Shown here: positions 26,801-39,755 of the stretch, in pieces
How the letters are laid out: each line of letters begins with the position of its first letter
Position numbering within the stretch: the stretch's first letter is position 1
From: Dasyornis broadbenti
Lineage: Eukaryota; Chordata; Aves; Passeriformes; Dasyornithidae
Length of the DNA stretch: 64,000 bases
Assembly (NCBI GenBank): GCA_013397935.1
Contig: VZRN01004397.1
Coordinates: 1,089,009-1,153,008, forward strand
Reading direction: 5' to 3'
The notes under the pieces: generated by a model
Database searches by the model: none
What the model was told of the DNA's origin: nothing
The model's input: only the letters and a program-made list of their open reading frames with translations
Made by a program: the position numbers and the translations under genes

Positions 26801-28691
26801 CAATAATGGTGTCTGACAATTTCAGGGTTAAATGAGAAGTAGGTGCCTTTTTACTGAGTTCTGCTCTTTGTTCTTGCTTTAGTCTGTGTCATTGTGGAGA
26901 CTGTCATGTAAGGTTAATGACAGCCTCTCATTACCCTTGTCAAATATGTAATAATGTGGCCCAACAACAGGGCTGAATGGCTCCTGCTTGTCAGACCCCT
27001 ATGTTTTGCCTAGCAGATGGTCACTGTGTTTGGAGAGGCCCTCAGATCCATCAGTGCTATCCTGAACACGTGTGTGAGGGAGGCATTTTTCCCTGATGGG
27101 ACAGTTCATGGATGGAATACTAATTGGGCACAGCAAGACAACTGAGGATTTATTTATTTTTGTTCCTGGTAAAAATATGTTGTGTTGCAGGGAGGGAAAG
27201 GGGAGGGAGAGAGAGGCAAACCCCCATTTCTGCCACTGCCAGCCCCTCTTTCATTGTCTGACTCTTTACACTGGCAAGATTACTGCATGTTATGCCTTAT
27301 GCTAAAAATATAGGCTCTTCATCTACAGCATAAATGGGCATGGAAATTCAGGCTTTGGTCAACTTTTGATTCTATATTTTGAAAGTTCAATTCCTATTTT
27401 CCTATACCTCTTAAAAATGAGTGGTTGCTTATTCACTACGAGCTTTGGAGAGGCATCATGTTAACATATCCCCTTGATATTGCCTCCCTAGTTATTAGGA
27501 TTAAATATTTATATTGTGGTAGCTGACCCTCCTGTGTTAGGTAGTATGCAAACAGAAAATATCTGTTCCTTCTCAAGGGAACATAAGCCTCTTTAGCATG
27601 AGGCTGATGATGTGGAAGGCAGTGGTTTGCATTTTTAGATGTATCAGTAGTCTGCTCTGAAAGTTGGTATCCTCAGCCTTTGACCATGAACCCTTTTCTA
27701 TTAAACACAGAGCCCTTTGCAGCAGGAACTTACTCATCTCAGAGTCTTGGGCTGGGGCTGCCCCAGACAGGTACAGAGTTTTATGTGGTTTTGGTTTGTT
27801 TAAATTATTACTTCCCTTTCTTTAGAAAACACATTAACTTTTTTCTTCTTCTTATTTCCCCCCCCTTTTTTTTTTTTTTTTGTGTAAAGCTAGTGCAAAG
27901 TGATTACTATCATCTTTCCCCATTTGGGGAACCTTGCACTAATGGAACTCGATTGTTCTTTGTTGAAAATGCCTAATATGAGCAGACTGTGCACAGCCAT
28001 AAAATAATGTTTTATCTGATGTGGTTACGTATGATTCGTCTACATCAAGGAGTGGGATTGATGTGACTAAAATTAGGGTAGTTATAATGGTGCAAATGTT
28101 CTTAATGTAGACAATACCTCAGTCTGCAGAACAAGAAAAATTTGTTCTAAAAGAATAATCAGCTCTATTTGTTTCAGAGGGATGTTAACTCTGAAACTTA
28201 AATATAGCACTGTAGAAATCAACATGGTTAACTACTTCACTACTAAGCCATATAATGGAGATAATCCCTATCACAAAGAGCCTTTTTATTTTCCTAAGAA
28301 GTAGATTCAAAAAGCATAGTACAAAAATAATGGTGGGAAATTGCTCTGGTTGCTTTATGTCATTTTGTATTACAATTAATAAAATTCTCCACCAAGTTCT
28401 TGTCACTACCATCAAAGTGGTGCATGTTTCAGCAGCCAGGCCAGCTTGTTGCAGAGTTCATATAATCAAGTCTGTCCCAGACCAAGAAGGAAAATTGAAA
28501 GTAAAAAAAAAAAATATTTTGTCTAGTGTTTCCCAATCGAAAGACATGAAAAATTCGCATGTAAAATCCTGATCACTTCAGGAGTGGAAAGGAAACAATG
28601 TACAAAAGCTACCTCATGAATGTCCAGGGATCTTTTCAGGTGGTTTAGTCTTTTCATTCTGTCATACTTTTCAAATCTCAATTGATACTAC
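23861..28691. other. Unique A+T-rich sequence, no gene seen
   Basis: It contains a T-rich pyrimidine run at 27839-27881 and another at about 25779-25794. Bases 25900-26220 are G+C-richer, with CCCCTCCCCCC and several short CG-containing motifs, and could hold a regulatory element, but nothing diagnostic is visible. A purine-rich stretch lies at 25000-25075. No exon is recognised. Confidence 0.5.
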
Positions 28692-28710
28692 TTTTTTTTT
28701 TTTTTTTTTT
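28692..28710. repeat. Poly-T tract (T19)
   Basis: Nineteen consecutive T. No reverse-transcribed gene body is visible on the minus side. Confidence 0.9.
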
Positions 28711-30884
28711 GTCAATAAAGTGACTAATTTTCCATCTATAAATGATTCTGGTACAGATAAGATCCAAAAGTGGAGGCCTAAATTGGTAAAGCACATACAG
28801 CTTAGTCACCTCATCCTTTGGGGCTGTGATTGTGCATCTGAGAGAGTGAGAAGGACTTTTTCCACTGCCAGCCTGACAGCAGGCTTTAAAAAAAATTCCG
28901 CAGTCAGCAGACTTTAGTACTTTTTTTAAAAGACATTTACTGTGAATATTACTCAAGTTGGCATAGTTCCCTTTCCTCCCTACCACTTTTCTGTTACTGA
29001 AACAGCAAAGAAATGGGACAGTTGTGGTTATTAGGTAATTCAGGAGATACCTTCTTGATACTGATGGTTTTCCTCACGGAAGGGATCCTAAGAATAGAAG
29101 ATAAGAAATCATGTGAAGTCACCAGAGCTTCCTGAGGGAAAAGAAATGAGGAACAGAAAGGCTGCAGCATGTGAGTCAGATTTCTACCGTGCCCACACAC
29201 ATGACGATGCCCTGAGCCCTAGGGGAATGGGGCACCAGAAAAAATAATTGTTCCCATGTAATACGTCCACCTTCTTAAGGAGACCAGTGAAATACAAAAG
29301 TGTAGGCCAAACCTGCTAATTAGTGTATGTAAAGGTGGTAGAGGAGCAAAATTATGTAAATCAAGATGGCAATTAAAGCCAGGGACATTCTCAGCAAGTA
29401 TCTCTGAAATTAGCAGCTATGCATTAAAGTCAACAGACACCTCTGCTGATTTCCTCAGATGGCACCTTCTGAGGTAAAGCAAAGCAAAATGAGCATGGAA
29501 TCTAAAACTCTCCTCTTTTTATAAACCCCTTTCTAACGCATATTGCAGATTAAAGTTGTAATTTTTTTTGTCTCAGCAGTCACTTTGCTAATGCAGAGGA
29601 GTTCATGTCTTCACAAAATGCTGAGAAATAGACATCGCTCATGTGGGACCCATATTTTAAAATGAAAGCCCTCTGAATTATGAGTAAGAACACAGGCCTT
29701 GCAACACACAAAGTTTTTGGCTGACTAGGTGGAGTGGTGAACCCATGTTAAGAAAAGCCTGGGAAAGCAGCCTGATTTTCCTTCTATTAAGCATTTGTAA
29801 GAACTGGAGTGAAAAAGCATTGCTTTCTCCAGAGAATGGGAGAATATGGTAAGAAGGCAGAAATGATGCAGGAGTGGCAAAAAGTAAGTGTCGAGGAAAG
29901 AAGGGTAGCTCCTAAGCTTCCTGGCTGAAAGATGGGAAGAAGTGCCTGTTACAGCCCTTCTGGCACAGAATGAGTATAGCTCCAAAATGTAACTCCAGAA
30001 ATGAAGAACAGTCTAACTTCTATATTGAGATGCACAGCTGGTCACTCTAAGGCAATTAAAATGAATTGGCTGAATTTGTTTATTTGAAGGTAGCAGGAGT
30101 GAAAGTTCTCCTTTTTAGGAATTCAGATAAGGTTTGCATCTGCCTGGGAAAGGTGGGGGGATTGATTTGACTGATAGAATACATTATAGCTTACTGTTTC
30201 AAGGGTATTGATATACTGGAGCAGAATACGTAACCAGGAGCTACACAGATTATTTTTTTCCTAAACTTCCTGTCTTCTGAATATGACATGAGAAAGGCAT
30301 CAAGTTATTTAAGTGTCAATAAGCTAGACTACATATTTGTGGGTAGTGAGCAAAATATGTTTTGAAATGTTAGCTTCTTGTGCCCTTAAAAAGCCCAATG
30401 ATGAAAACCTTTCCCAAATAACTAAACCTTAAACTTTGAAAAATAAAAAGTTTTCTTTGCTTCCTAACTGTCACTTAATTACGACTGTGAAAAGCAAAGT
30501 AATTTGTAAAGGAGCAGAAATTTTTTTTTTTTGGAGGAACTGGCAAATTTAAGACTCTACTGTGCAGCAGCGCAGGAAAAAGAGCAAAGCAATCTTCTAT
30601 ATTTGGAATGGCCATGACTTAATTGGTTCCTACTGATCCCTTATTAATTAAAAAATATTGTAGGCTCTTTGAAGCCTGCATTGCTTCCCATTTGAAAACA
30701 TGCTTGTCAATCTTGCTCCCTCTCTGCTTTATCATACAGGGAGTGTATGGATTTTAAGAATGCAGTGAGAAGTCTTTGTGTTTCTTCTCTCCTGTGTTTA
30801 TCCCAGGACTGAAAGGGCAGCTAGGAGTTAGAAGTAGTGTTTCCCAGCTTGCACATGACTTTCCAACAGCACCATAGAGCTAAT
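28711..30884. other. Unique sequence, no gene seen
   Basis: A T12 run lies at 30521-30532. Short open frames on both strands overlap without any recognisable domain. Confidence 0.55.
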
Positions 30885-31070
30885 GGCTTCCCCAGTGACT
30901 GTTCTTGAGAATCAAACAAAGTTTTGTGTATGTAGCTTCAACTGGGATGATTCCACTCACCAGAACCAGAACAGGCTTCCCCAATGCCTGTTCTGGAGTA
31001 TCAAAACCAAGTTTTGAGTTTTGTGTATGTAGTTTCAACTAGGATGATTTCACTCACCAAAACTTAACAG
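30885..31070 (+). repeat. Diverged ~90-bp tandem duplication (two units)
   Basis: Unit 1 spans 30885-30973 (89 bp) and unit 2 spans 30974-31070 (97 bp), directly adjacent. Both begin GGCTTCCCCA.TG.CTGTTCT and share TTTTGTGTATGTAG.TTCAACT.GGATGATT.CACTCACCA near their ends. I count about ten substitutions. Unit 2 also carries an extra ~8 bases (a repeated AGTTTTG). It is not a known transposon family that I recognise. Confidence 0.93.
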
Positions 31071-33680
31071 GCCAAAAAACCCCAGTTTTTAATGAGATCC
31101 AATTAAAAACAAAATTCAAATGCACAGCTCTGTTTCCTTGTGTGACCTTCGTGTCAGGCTACTGCAAATGGCCATGGTCCCTGGGAAAAATGACAGACTG
31201 AGGAAAGTGACTGAACAAAAGAGACACATCTGTCTACTGTTGGTAGGAAGAAGGCACACAGCCCATCCCCTGCCGATGGCCCTCATGGTGCACCAGCGTT
31301 TCTCTCAGAGGAAGACAGAAGCAGCATAAACAAACCTGACTTTCCCTGAAGTTATTCCTGAGTCAGGGTGCCCTCTCCTCTGGGAGGACCTCTGATATGG
31401 CTATGTGCCAACAAAACCATTTGGCTCACACAGTGATGTTGGTATCTCAGTACCTGCATAATGATGGTAGGGTCGGTTTGGTTGGGTTTCAGTTTCTTTA
31501 TGCTCTTAATATTCTTTTGAGTTTCACAAAAATCTCTTCTATGAGTGTCCTTTTTCTGAAAAATATGGATAGGCGAGATATATATCTATACAGACAGTTT
31601 TTATTTTAATTCCGCCGCTAGTGGTAAATTTGATTAGGAGAAAAAAAAAAACTGAACAAATATTTTAAAAATCTGCCAGCTGATTAAATCACAATTTCTC
31701 CCTATCTTCTTGGCATATGAGGTCGACTTGAGCTTCATTTTAAATCTTCTAGTTTAGATTATGATCTTTCAAATGGCATTAAGCTTGCTTTGATGTTCTG
31801 TGTGAGTACAGGACAAAAGCCCAGGAATTAAATGCTTACTTGCATTGCAGCATCATAATAAAATAGCTTCAGACTCCAACCAAAAGGTAGAAAATGGATC
31901 TTTCCCAGAAATGTTCATATTTCTTCATTGAATCACATCACTAATTCTTCCAGGAAAAGTAAAAGCGCTCAAGGCGTCAAACTGGATTTTTTTAAACAGG
32001 GCTGGGAGCAGTACCTGGGGTCTACTATTCGTATCAGTTTTTGGTGCTGTTTTGAGTGACTGTTCTGAGTTACATGGGAAGGCTTTGGTTTCAGAAGTTG
32101 GAATTGTACCCTTTTTGATATGGTTGTGCTGTTCTGGAGTCCTGTAGGAACAAACTGCAGGTATGTAAATCATTAATGGTCAGACTTTCCCCACGGAAAA
32201 TTTTACCATTGCAGGGGTTTCCTTGGTCTCATGGAAGATAGCTGCTGTGTGAAGTCATGATATTCATCGGGCCAGATATATTTGAGAACAAAATGAAATT
32301 AAGAGGGTTTACTGAGCTGTCACCCATCTGCTGAGCTATAGTAATTTTCCATTCTTGGCCCGTTCCAGTTGCGAGATAATATGGTTTAGCATTAACATCT
32401 TTCAATTAACTTTAAATTGAAAGTCCAATTAAGTCGCATCACTTTACACCTGGGATGGGCTAACTGTACACTCACAGCCATCTTCCAGTGATCACAGTAG
32501 CTCAGCCAACAAACAACAGGCTGATAAACTCCTCAAATATGGGCATGCACTCAGGTACCCTGCGTCACTCTCATAAACGACCTTGAAGACACTGTTTCCT
32601 TTATGAAGAAGCCAGGGATATGGACAAGGAATAAGGGTGATGCATTGTCAGCAGTCGCTGCTGCTGAGCTTCCAGGGAGCACCTTTCTGATTCAGCTGGA
32701 GGACTACTGAGGCCTGGATTACCTAGTCCCTGAGCATTTTGATAGCAGCTCTGGAGATCATCAGAGCCTGGTTAAATTAATCTGAGAGGAGAGATGCAAC
32801 TTCTGATCAGCTTTGTGAGCAAATCTAAGCTTTTCACATTCCCTTATGGAGAACCCCAGAGAATCCATATTGTTTGTGACTGTTCTAATCAGGCTTCTTT
32901 AGAGGTTACAAAAGCATTACAGTTCAGCTCTCTGGTTTCCTCCACATTAAGATAAACTTATGTGTAAACTTTCATGCCTGTGGCTCATTGATTGCAAGCT
33001 GATGAAACTGGATGAATATAATCTGTAAATGACAGTAAATATCTCAGAAAGCTATTTCATCTCTAGTAAGAATTTTTTTTTTTCACCCTTTAAATACATT
33101 TCTGTGTCATTCTGAAAGGCTCTAGTTATTGATTCATATGTTGACTGGAAGAAATTGCAGTGGACAAGATGAAGAATAGAACAAAACTGAAGAAGGAATA
33201 TAAGAAAATTAGAGGAGAAAAGTGAGGCAGACAATTTAGGGAATCAGGATTCTTAAAGGAAGAATTTTAAGAGAAAAGCAAATAACACATCTTTTTTGGC
33301 TGCCAAATATGAATTTAATCCAGGAAAAAAAATTCTTGTTAGAAACAAATAAATCTGTATTTTAGTTTGGTTTTTTTCCCATTAACTACCTCAGTATGCT
33401 TTGAATATGACTGCAGTTCTGCCTAATGTGAAGTATACAGTGATAAAATCTCTTGGAAGTGATTCAAACCCTTGAGAATACAATTGACAATGCTAGAGTT
33501 CAGCACCTTTAAGTAACAGAAACCCAAAGAACCTGAACCTTGTGAAACCAGGTTATAGTTCCTATAAGCTCGTCCAGAGAAAGAGATTTCGAGTCACACA
33601 TTAAAGCTCTTCTAAGATGTGTTGTGTGTAAACATAGGCTTGTGTTTCAGCTGGTGTAAATCCAGTAAGCCTTGTGAATT
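31071..33680. other. Unique A+T-rich sequence, no gene seen
   Basis: No gene or repeat family is recognised. Bases 32390-32460 are homeobox-like (several AATTAA and TTAATT cores) but carry nothing diagnostic. Confidence 0.55.
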
Positions 33681-33699
33681 GGTGGTGATGGTGATGGTG
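33681..33699. repeat. (GTGATG)n short repeat
   Basis: About three units of a GGTGAT/GTGATG hexamer. Read on the minus strand it produces the histidine run seen in an open frame there, so that frame should not be taken as a His-rich protein. Confidence 0.85.
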
Positions 33700-35640
33700 T
33701 CTGCAGTACCTGGAGACAGGGTGCCCACTGAAATGCCTTAACAAGCACCATCCAGGGGAGGGCAGTGAGGCACAGAAACGCTGGTGTGCACATTGCTGTG
33801 TGCTGTGCTGCAGTTTGCTGGCTGCTTGCTTGATAACTGGCAGGGAATTCAGTCCAAAATTGACAAGATTCATGTCTTCTGCAATGCTTGGACAGCAGGG
33901 TCCTGTCCGTTCCTTTCCCCTGCCAAGCAGCCTGGCACGGAGAGCGGAGTGCAGATGGAGCGGCACAGCTCACCTGGGTGCTCCAGACACTTATATCTGC
34001 AGTCTTACTGAACTCTATTTGTCTTTTTGCTGGTATTTTCCCAAACTAAAAGCTGGAATTTAAAGCACTGCAACCTTTACTTAAGTCTCCTTGACAGCAT
34101 AAAACAAAAGAGGATAAATATCACTTTGCAAGTGCCAATTGAATTTTATAATAAAGTGATTTAAATAGTCACATAATAATAGCTTTAATTTATCACAACA
34201 CTGTCTTAAGAAAAAGAACACAATTTAAGTACCAAAACCAGTCTATGCATGTTTGAAACATTATACTTTTAAAGATATTCTTTATATTGTATGGATCTAC
34301 TTTTTCACTGTTTCATACTTCTTCCATATCTGGCCCTGTATGTGGCCATTAAATTACAAACTAGTACCAAGGAAAGCAGCAAAGTTAGAGACAGAAAGAA
34401 GTTGGCACTGGATAACTTAATGAATTGGCAATGGGATTTGGAACCTTTTGGTCTGTCTGAACCTTGCTGATGGGAACAGCACAAACTGCTAATGGGGATA
34501 AATGGTTTGTGCTCCTCACGAAGAAGTGGAAAAACTGCAGAATGCTGGGATATGTGGTGTTTTCTGAGGAAGAGCCGGAAGCAGGAAATAAGGACAGGTT
34601 TTGGGAAATAAAGGAAAGGAAAAGGTGGTTAGAAGGAGATCATCAATGATAATACAAAGAAACCATTGGTGTCTCTGGTAGGTTTTCTTTGTATCATCTT
34701 CAGTGAACAAAAGATTATTTAAAATAAAAATGTTGACATAAATGTCAATTTGCTTTTGATCAATGCAATTATTCTCAGCTCTGGGTGTGTAAATGGTTAA
34801 ATAAAAATAGTTGCCATGGACAATTAGAAAGTGAATGTTCAGAGCCACTTGTCAAAATATTTTGTGACCCATAAAATCTTATGCAATAGTTTTGCTTAAA
34901 CAGGGAATACAGATCGCTACACATTTTTATTCTTCAAGGTAACTTCAGTTTGTATTTGCTATAAGCTCTGATTCAGTTGTGATCACATTTCATTTGTCCT
35001 TTTTCTGAATGTTTTACTTGTTGATAATTTGAATTTTAGGCTTCATAACATTCATACTGTAGCCATGATAGACAAATAATTTAGAACCTGTAATTGTTAA
35101 TATTGTGATTATTTTAGTATTTTGGAGACATACTCCTTTCTATTAAGCAGGAAAAAAAATGGCATTGCTTTGCAAAGTATATTGATCACAAGTATGTAAT
35201 AACATCTCTGACTCTGAGGACATCACTGCTTGCAGTCAAAACCACAGTTTGCTTTTAGCCTTATCCAAACAAGCTATTAAGTTGGCAGGTGAATTGGTCA
35301 TTGCCCTTCTTTTTCCTCCTCAGCTTCTCAGAGCAGTGTATTAACCTCATGAACATGTTAAAGCAATGTTGATTTCAATCTAAACCAGTAAATACAGCAG
35401 GGAAAAATTTCCAGCTTGGTATTTTCTCACCTAACCTGACCAGAAGATTCCCCAAAGTTTGGGGAGACTGAAAATGAAAACTACCTGTCCTAAGAGAAAA
35501 AATAGTCAGCATTCCTGGTGCAGAGACTGCTCCCAGAGCCTAAAGTCAGCTCTATTCCCCCTCTGCCAGTTTCTAAGCGTAATAAAAATCATGCAGTAGA
35601 GCACAAATGTGCCCTGAAATTTTAAGGACAATGTGCATTG
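33700..35640. other. Unique sequence, no gene seen
   Basis: Overlapping open frames on both strands at 33600-34060 reflect locally higher G+C content. No domain is recognised. Confidence 0.5.
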
Positions 35641-36370
35641 ACCTTTAAGCAACACGCACACTGTGGAAGCATCTACCTACCACCAGGCAATTATAAATCG
35701 CCTGGGATCTGTGGGGAATTCAGTTGTGGTTTGCTGCCTGTCCCTTTCCTCTCTTGGAAGCAGCCATATTTTGCAGCATGACCCTGACAGGGAGCACTGT
35801 AGGGACCTGCAGAGGGGCTGAGCTGAATTGCTGCTGCTGTGGTGCCACAAATAAGAAATCTGCAGCTCAGTTGCTGCCTCTGCCCGGTGCTTTGTCACTG
35901 CACATAGTAAAGAGAATTTTCTTTTGCTCTCAGTAAATTGTTCACTGAAGCTCTGACTCTTCCTGGATTTTGTTGACACTGATGTGACCAATCCTTCTGA
36001 GGCTGGGTATACCCCTGTCTGGGAGAAGAAAAGTAACCAGCATGCCCATTCCAGAAGGTTGTGTGTGGAAGAGAAAGGCAACAGAGCAGCACGGTAACCT
36101 CTTGGGAGCAAATGGAGTGATGGCAGGGGTCAGGGCTTCCTCAGAAGGAGGTGTGGTCAGGCTATCCTGCGACGACCTTCTGCTCATATCTGGGGAAGGG
36201 TTAGTGATGCATCTTGCCAGCCAGTGCCCGTCCTTGTCCCAGCTCTCAGCACCCTGCTGGCAATGTCTGAGCACAAGGGTTATGCCTGCTGAAGCGCGTG
36301 AGCCTTCCTTCACTCAGAGACAGGTGAGATCTGAGCACACACCACATCCAGGTGACTTGATTTAACCTTT
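35641..36370. other. G+C-richer block with overlapping open frames, unassigned
   Basis: This ~700-bp block is less A+T-rich than its flanks and, probably for that reason, holds overlapping frames of 144 (35677-36111, -), 123 (35942-36313, -) and 107 codons (36042-36365, +). Frames open on both strands over the same bases argue against coding. No CR1, LTR ends or splice-defined exon could be recognised. It may be an old unclassified repeat or a regulatory block. Confidence 0.35.
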
Positions 36371-37144
36371 ACTTGTTCCACAGCACTTTGCGGGGGTGGG
36401 GAAGACCTGGCAACACCTTCCTTTCATTTTATCCTGGGACGAGTGCAACCTTGCAATGTGTGCTTCACATTGCCTTTCTTTTCTGTAGGTTAAAAATAAG
36501 TTCAACACCTATATACACGGTCAAAACATTTCAAAATAATTTTGGTATCTTCCTCTGTAAGGTTGTATCCTGTAATTATTTTTAAAAATTATTTTTCTTG
36601 TGCATTAAAAATATGAGATTACATGCAGTGTTTGCATTAATTTATTTTATTCCTGTTATTTTTTTCTCTGTAAGACTGGATATAAAATTATATTCCCTTT
36701 GATGTCATTGTTATTGCATTTCTTTAGCAGTCATACCCGCACTGTATCCATTCAAATTTGTTACCTGTGCCACTCTGGGCAGAAAAGAAGGGAAGAGATT
36801 TAATAAGGACAGCTGTAATTTTCCTAAGAGGATAGAAATCAGCCAATTGGAAACCCTTTCTCAGCAGACACTGACAAGACACCAGAATACTCTCTCCTCA
36901 GGTGAACACAGCAATCACATCCCTTGCTACCACTACGGCGTGTCAGTGCAGTGGAAGATGGTGAGCTGGAGGCTGCCAGCCTCCTCTATTTATAGCATCA
37001 AGAGCTTCGGGGTGTGAGGCAAGCTGTTTTTAACACAGTGGCATTTTCTTCTGTTTAATAGTGGAGTGACATAATTTTTAGGAAGTTATTACTTCTTAAA
37101 AATTAGGCTTCTTTGCCCAGTTAAATAAGAAGTGTTTGTGAATT
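36371..37144. other. Unique A+T-rich sequence, no gene seen
   Basis: Nothing recognised. Confidence 0.55.
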
Positions 37145-37170
37145 AAAAAAAAAAAAAAAAAAAAAAAAAA
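37145..37170. repeat. Poly-A tract (A26)
   Basis: Twenty-six A, bounded by AATT and TTAAAA. The upstream sequence shows no AATAAA at the expected distance and no gene-like body, so a processed pseudogene tail is not supported. Confidence 0.92.
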
Positions 37171-38430
37171 TTAAAATCACTTGTCCAAGACCTTAGATGT
37201 TTTAAAGACCATTATGTTGTCTGGCAAATATAGAAAGGAAAATCAATATATAGCATTGAAGATAAAGAGGAAAAATGAAATGAGACACATCAGTTCAGCT
37301 CCTGTTCTCTTTCCCTTTTCGGTCACATCCCTTGTGCTGCCAAGCAGAGTGGAGAAGATCCTGTGCCCAGGGAAATGCACAGAAACTTGTTTAGACTGAA
37401 ACAGTGCTTGCAAGACCTGACAAGCAAAGTTGAAGACTGATTTTTTAATAGCAGGTTGACTTACAGTTCATAATGATTTTTTCCTCTTCCACCTTTCCCC
37501 TCGTACTTTCTCATGTAATTCTTACAGAGATACCCAAGTACTCAGAAGTATAGAAGGGCTTTGTCTTTCCAAAATATGATTCAAATAATTCCCACCGAGT
37601 TGCACAGTTGTACAGAGATGCCTGTTATGCAGGACTTACAAGGATGTTCATAAATTATTAGGCAAGAAGGGCAGAAAATGTCCAGTGAAGGACTTCTCAT
37701 GTTTTGACAGCGTCACCTTCTCTGGTAGACTCCATGACTTTCCAGAACTCGTTTATCTTTGTGTCACACAGAAAGGTAATTGGAAGACATTGGAAATGCA
37801 ACAACCCAAACTTACCTAGAAAGGAGGCATTATTTGTTCTCATTTTAGTTTACTGAGCATCCACAACTTGTTTTAATTCCTGCTGCTCAATAGAATTCAT
37901 ACATGAAAAGTTAACAACTAAGAAACTAAAAAAAGCTTCTGCACCTTTTGAACAATTAGATGGTTGTTCATAATTTGTACGTCTGGAATTGTTCATAAAA
38001 TATTTTAATTTTTTTTCCCCTTCTTGCCCATAAAAAGCAGAAAAAAAGCAACGGACATTGAGAAAACAGGTGAGAGAACATGGTTTGGCCTTAAGGGTAG
38101 AGCAAATGTTCACACAGATGCATGAGTGACATGAAAGGAGGAAGGAATAACTCACACAGGCATGAAGATGGATGAGTTTGCTGCTGGTTTAATATTTCCT
38201 GTGCAGCCCTAGCGCAGGCATAGGGCCGACCTCCATGTATCTGATCAACTTCACGGACAGCTGGAAAAACTGATGTTGACTTTCAGAAAGGTTCTGGAGT
38301 CAGTGAGAACATGACTAAACCATGTGGGACTGGTAGAAGGAGCCAGAGGCCATGTGGGCTGCCAAGCAGTTGGAAACACCAGACTTTGTTGTCTGTTTTC
38401 AGGAGCTGCATCAGATGCAGCCTTCCCTTG

Positions 38431-38444
38431 TGACCTTGACCTTA
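38431..38444 (-). promoter_or_regulatory. Candidate ERR/SF-1-type site (AAGGTCA twice)
   Basis: On the minus strand this reads TAAGGTCAAGGTCA, two overlapping AAGGTCA half-sites including the extended TCAAGGTCA motif bound by monomeric orphan nuclear receptors such as ERR and SF-1 family members. The identical 14-mer occurs at 43800-43813 on the plus strand. Binding is an inference from sequence only. Confidence 0.3.
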
Positions 38445-39733
38445 GACTACGTCTGAGCAGTGAGACCCAGGAAGGCGCCAAGATTTTTACCTTGTTTTCT
38501 GGATATGGTCACGCCTCATCTCCATATCTGGGTTAGTCCTTGGTGTGGACCAACCTCCTTCTCTTCAAGCTTGGGGAAGAAACATGTTCTCCTACCAGGT
38601 CCCATTTCCAAAAACTGGAGGTCATGTCTAGCCACGTTGTGGACTCACAGATCACTTTGGCAGTAGACTAAAACAACTTTTTTTGCTTTGGTTCTTCATA
38701 TGCAAAATAGAAATCATAATTTTCTACTTTGGATTGGCCAGTGCCTTTCCTTAATAATTAAGCAGTAAATGCAACCACTTCATAATCACAAAGTGCTAAT
38801 CTTAATAACTCTATGTACATACATAAATAGGTAAGGGGATCATGAAATCTCACTATGTTGAAGCCAAGATACGGACAGTTATCTTGGCAAAAACCCAGAC
38901 ATATATTACCGTCTATCTTCCTCCAAAATCTTTCTCCCTCCAGCCTGCCCCAAGAAGGGGTCTATGAAGTCAATAGTGTCCTAAGTACTTGAATCCATGT
39001 GGCTTCAAGCAGCAGTTTTGTCATGAACTGGGCTGTGAAATCTGGACTGTAAGATACAAATTATGGTTCAAATCATAAGGACTTATCAATGCTTGTTTTC
39101 AACATTGGCTGTCTCAACTGAGAAAAATCTCTCTGAACTCTTTAACAGTCCTCCTCTGTAAAGACTGCCAGATTTTAGCTCCGTACATTTCTTTGCAGAA
39201 ATACCTTCCGTTCCTGATACATGCTCTCATTTATGCATGAAAAAAGTAGTGCCTTTTTTGGTTGCTGAAGTGACTTGGCCTTAGGCTCCTTAATTATAAT
39301 GTACCCAAAGCCTTAATTAATTTGTAGGACTGTACAGAAGATGATGCCCCAAAAAGCTTCTGAGAGTAAAGTCAAAATCCTGTACTTCTCAAAGCAGAAA
39401 TATTGAAACAGGGCCAGATGTAATATATTTGCATCTTTTCCAGAAAATGAAATGTATTTGAGGAGAACAAAGTGTTCTTAGACGTGTTACAGGTTTATGT
39501 GGTGATGTTGTGCTCAAATTTCAAAATTACCACTTGCATAGGGCAGCTGCAAAAAGAAGAAAATTGAAATTTCATACTTGGGGTATAACAGTCCTTTTCT
39601 CTCAGGGCCTTTGGCTAATACTGTCTAAGTCTAAAAACATCTGCCATTGACTTCTGTGGGAACATGATGGCATAGGCTACAGCAAGTGCTGCCTTCCTAT
39701 TCCAAAGAAACTTCGGTAGTTATCTGGGGTTTT

Positions 39734-39755
39734 ACCAATAGAGGGCTCTATTGGT
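39734..39755. repeat. Perfect 10-bp-arm inverted repeat with CCAAT
   Basis: Arms ACCAATAGAG (39734-39743) and CTCTATTGGT (39746-39755) are separated by GG. Each arm carries a CCAAT box in opposite orientation. Confidence 0.9.

Noticed and set aside
33601..33966. Frame of 121 codons with a six-histidine run (-)
   Set aside because: The histidines come from the short GTGATG repeat at 33681-33699; no domain or expression signal accompanies it.
37145..37170. A26 tract as the tail of a processed pseudogene or SINE
   Set aside because: No polyadenylation signal at the right spacing, no gene-like or tRNA-derived body upstream, and no visible target-site duplication. The same applies to the A21 run at 48528.
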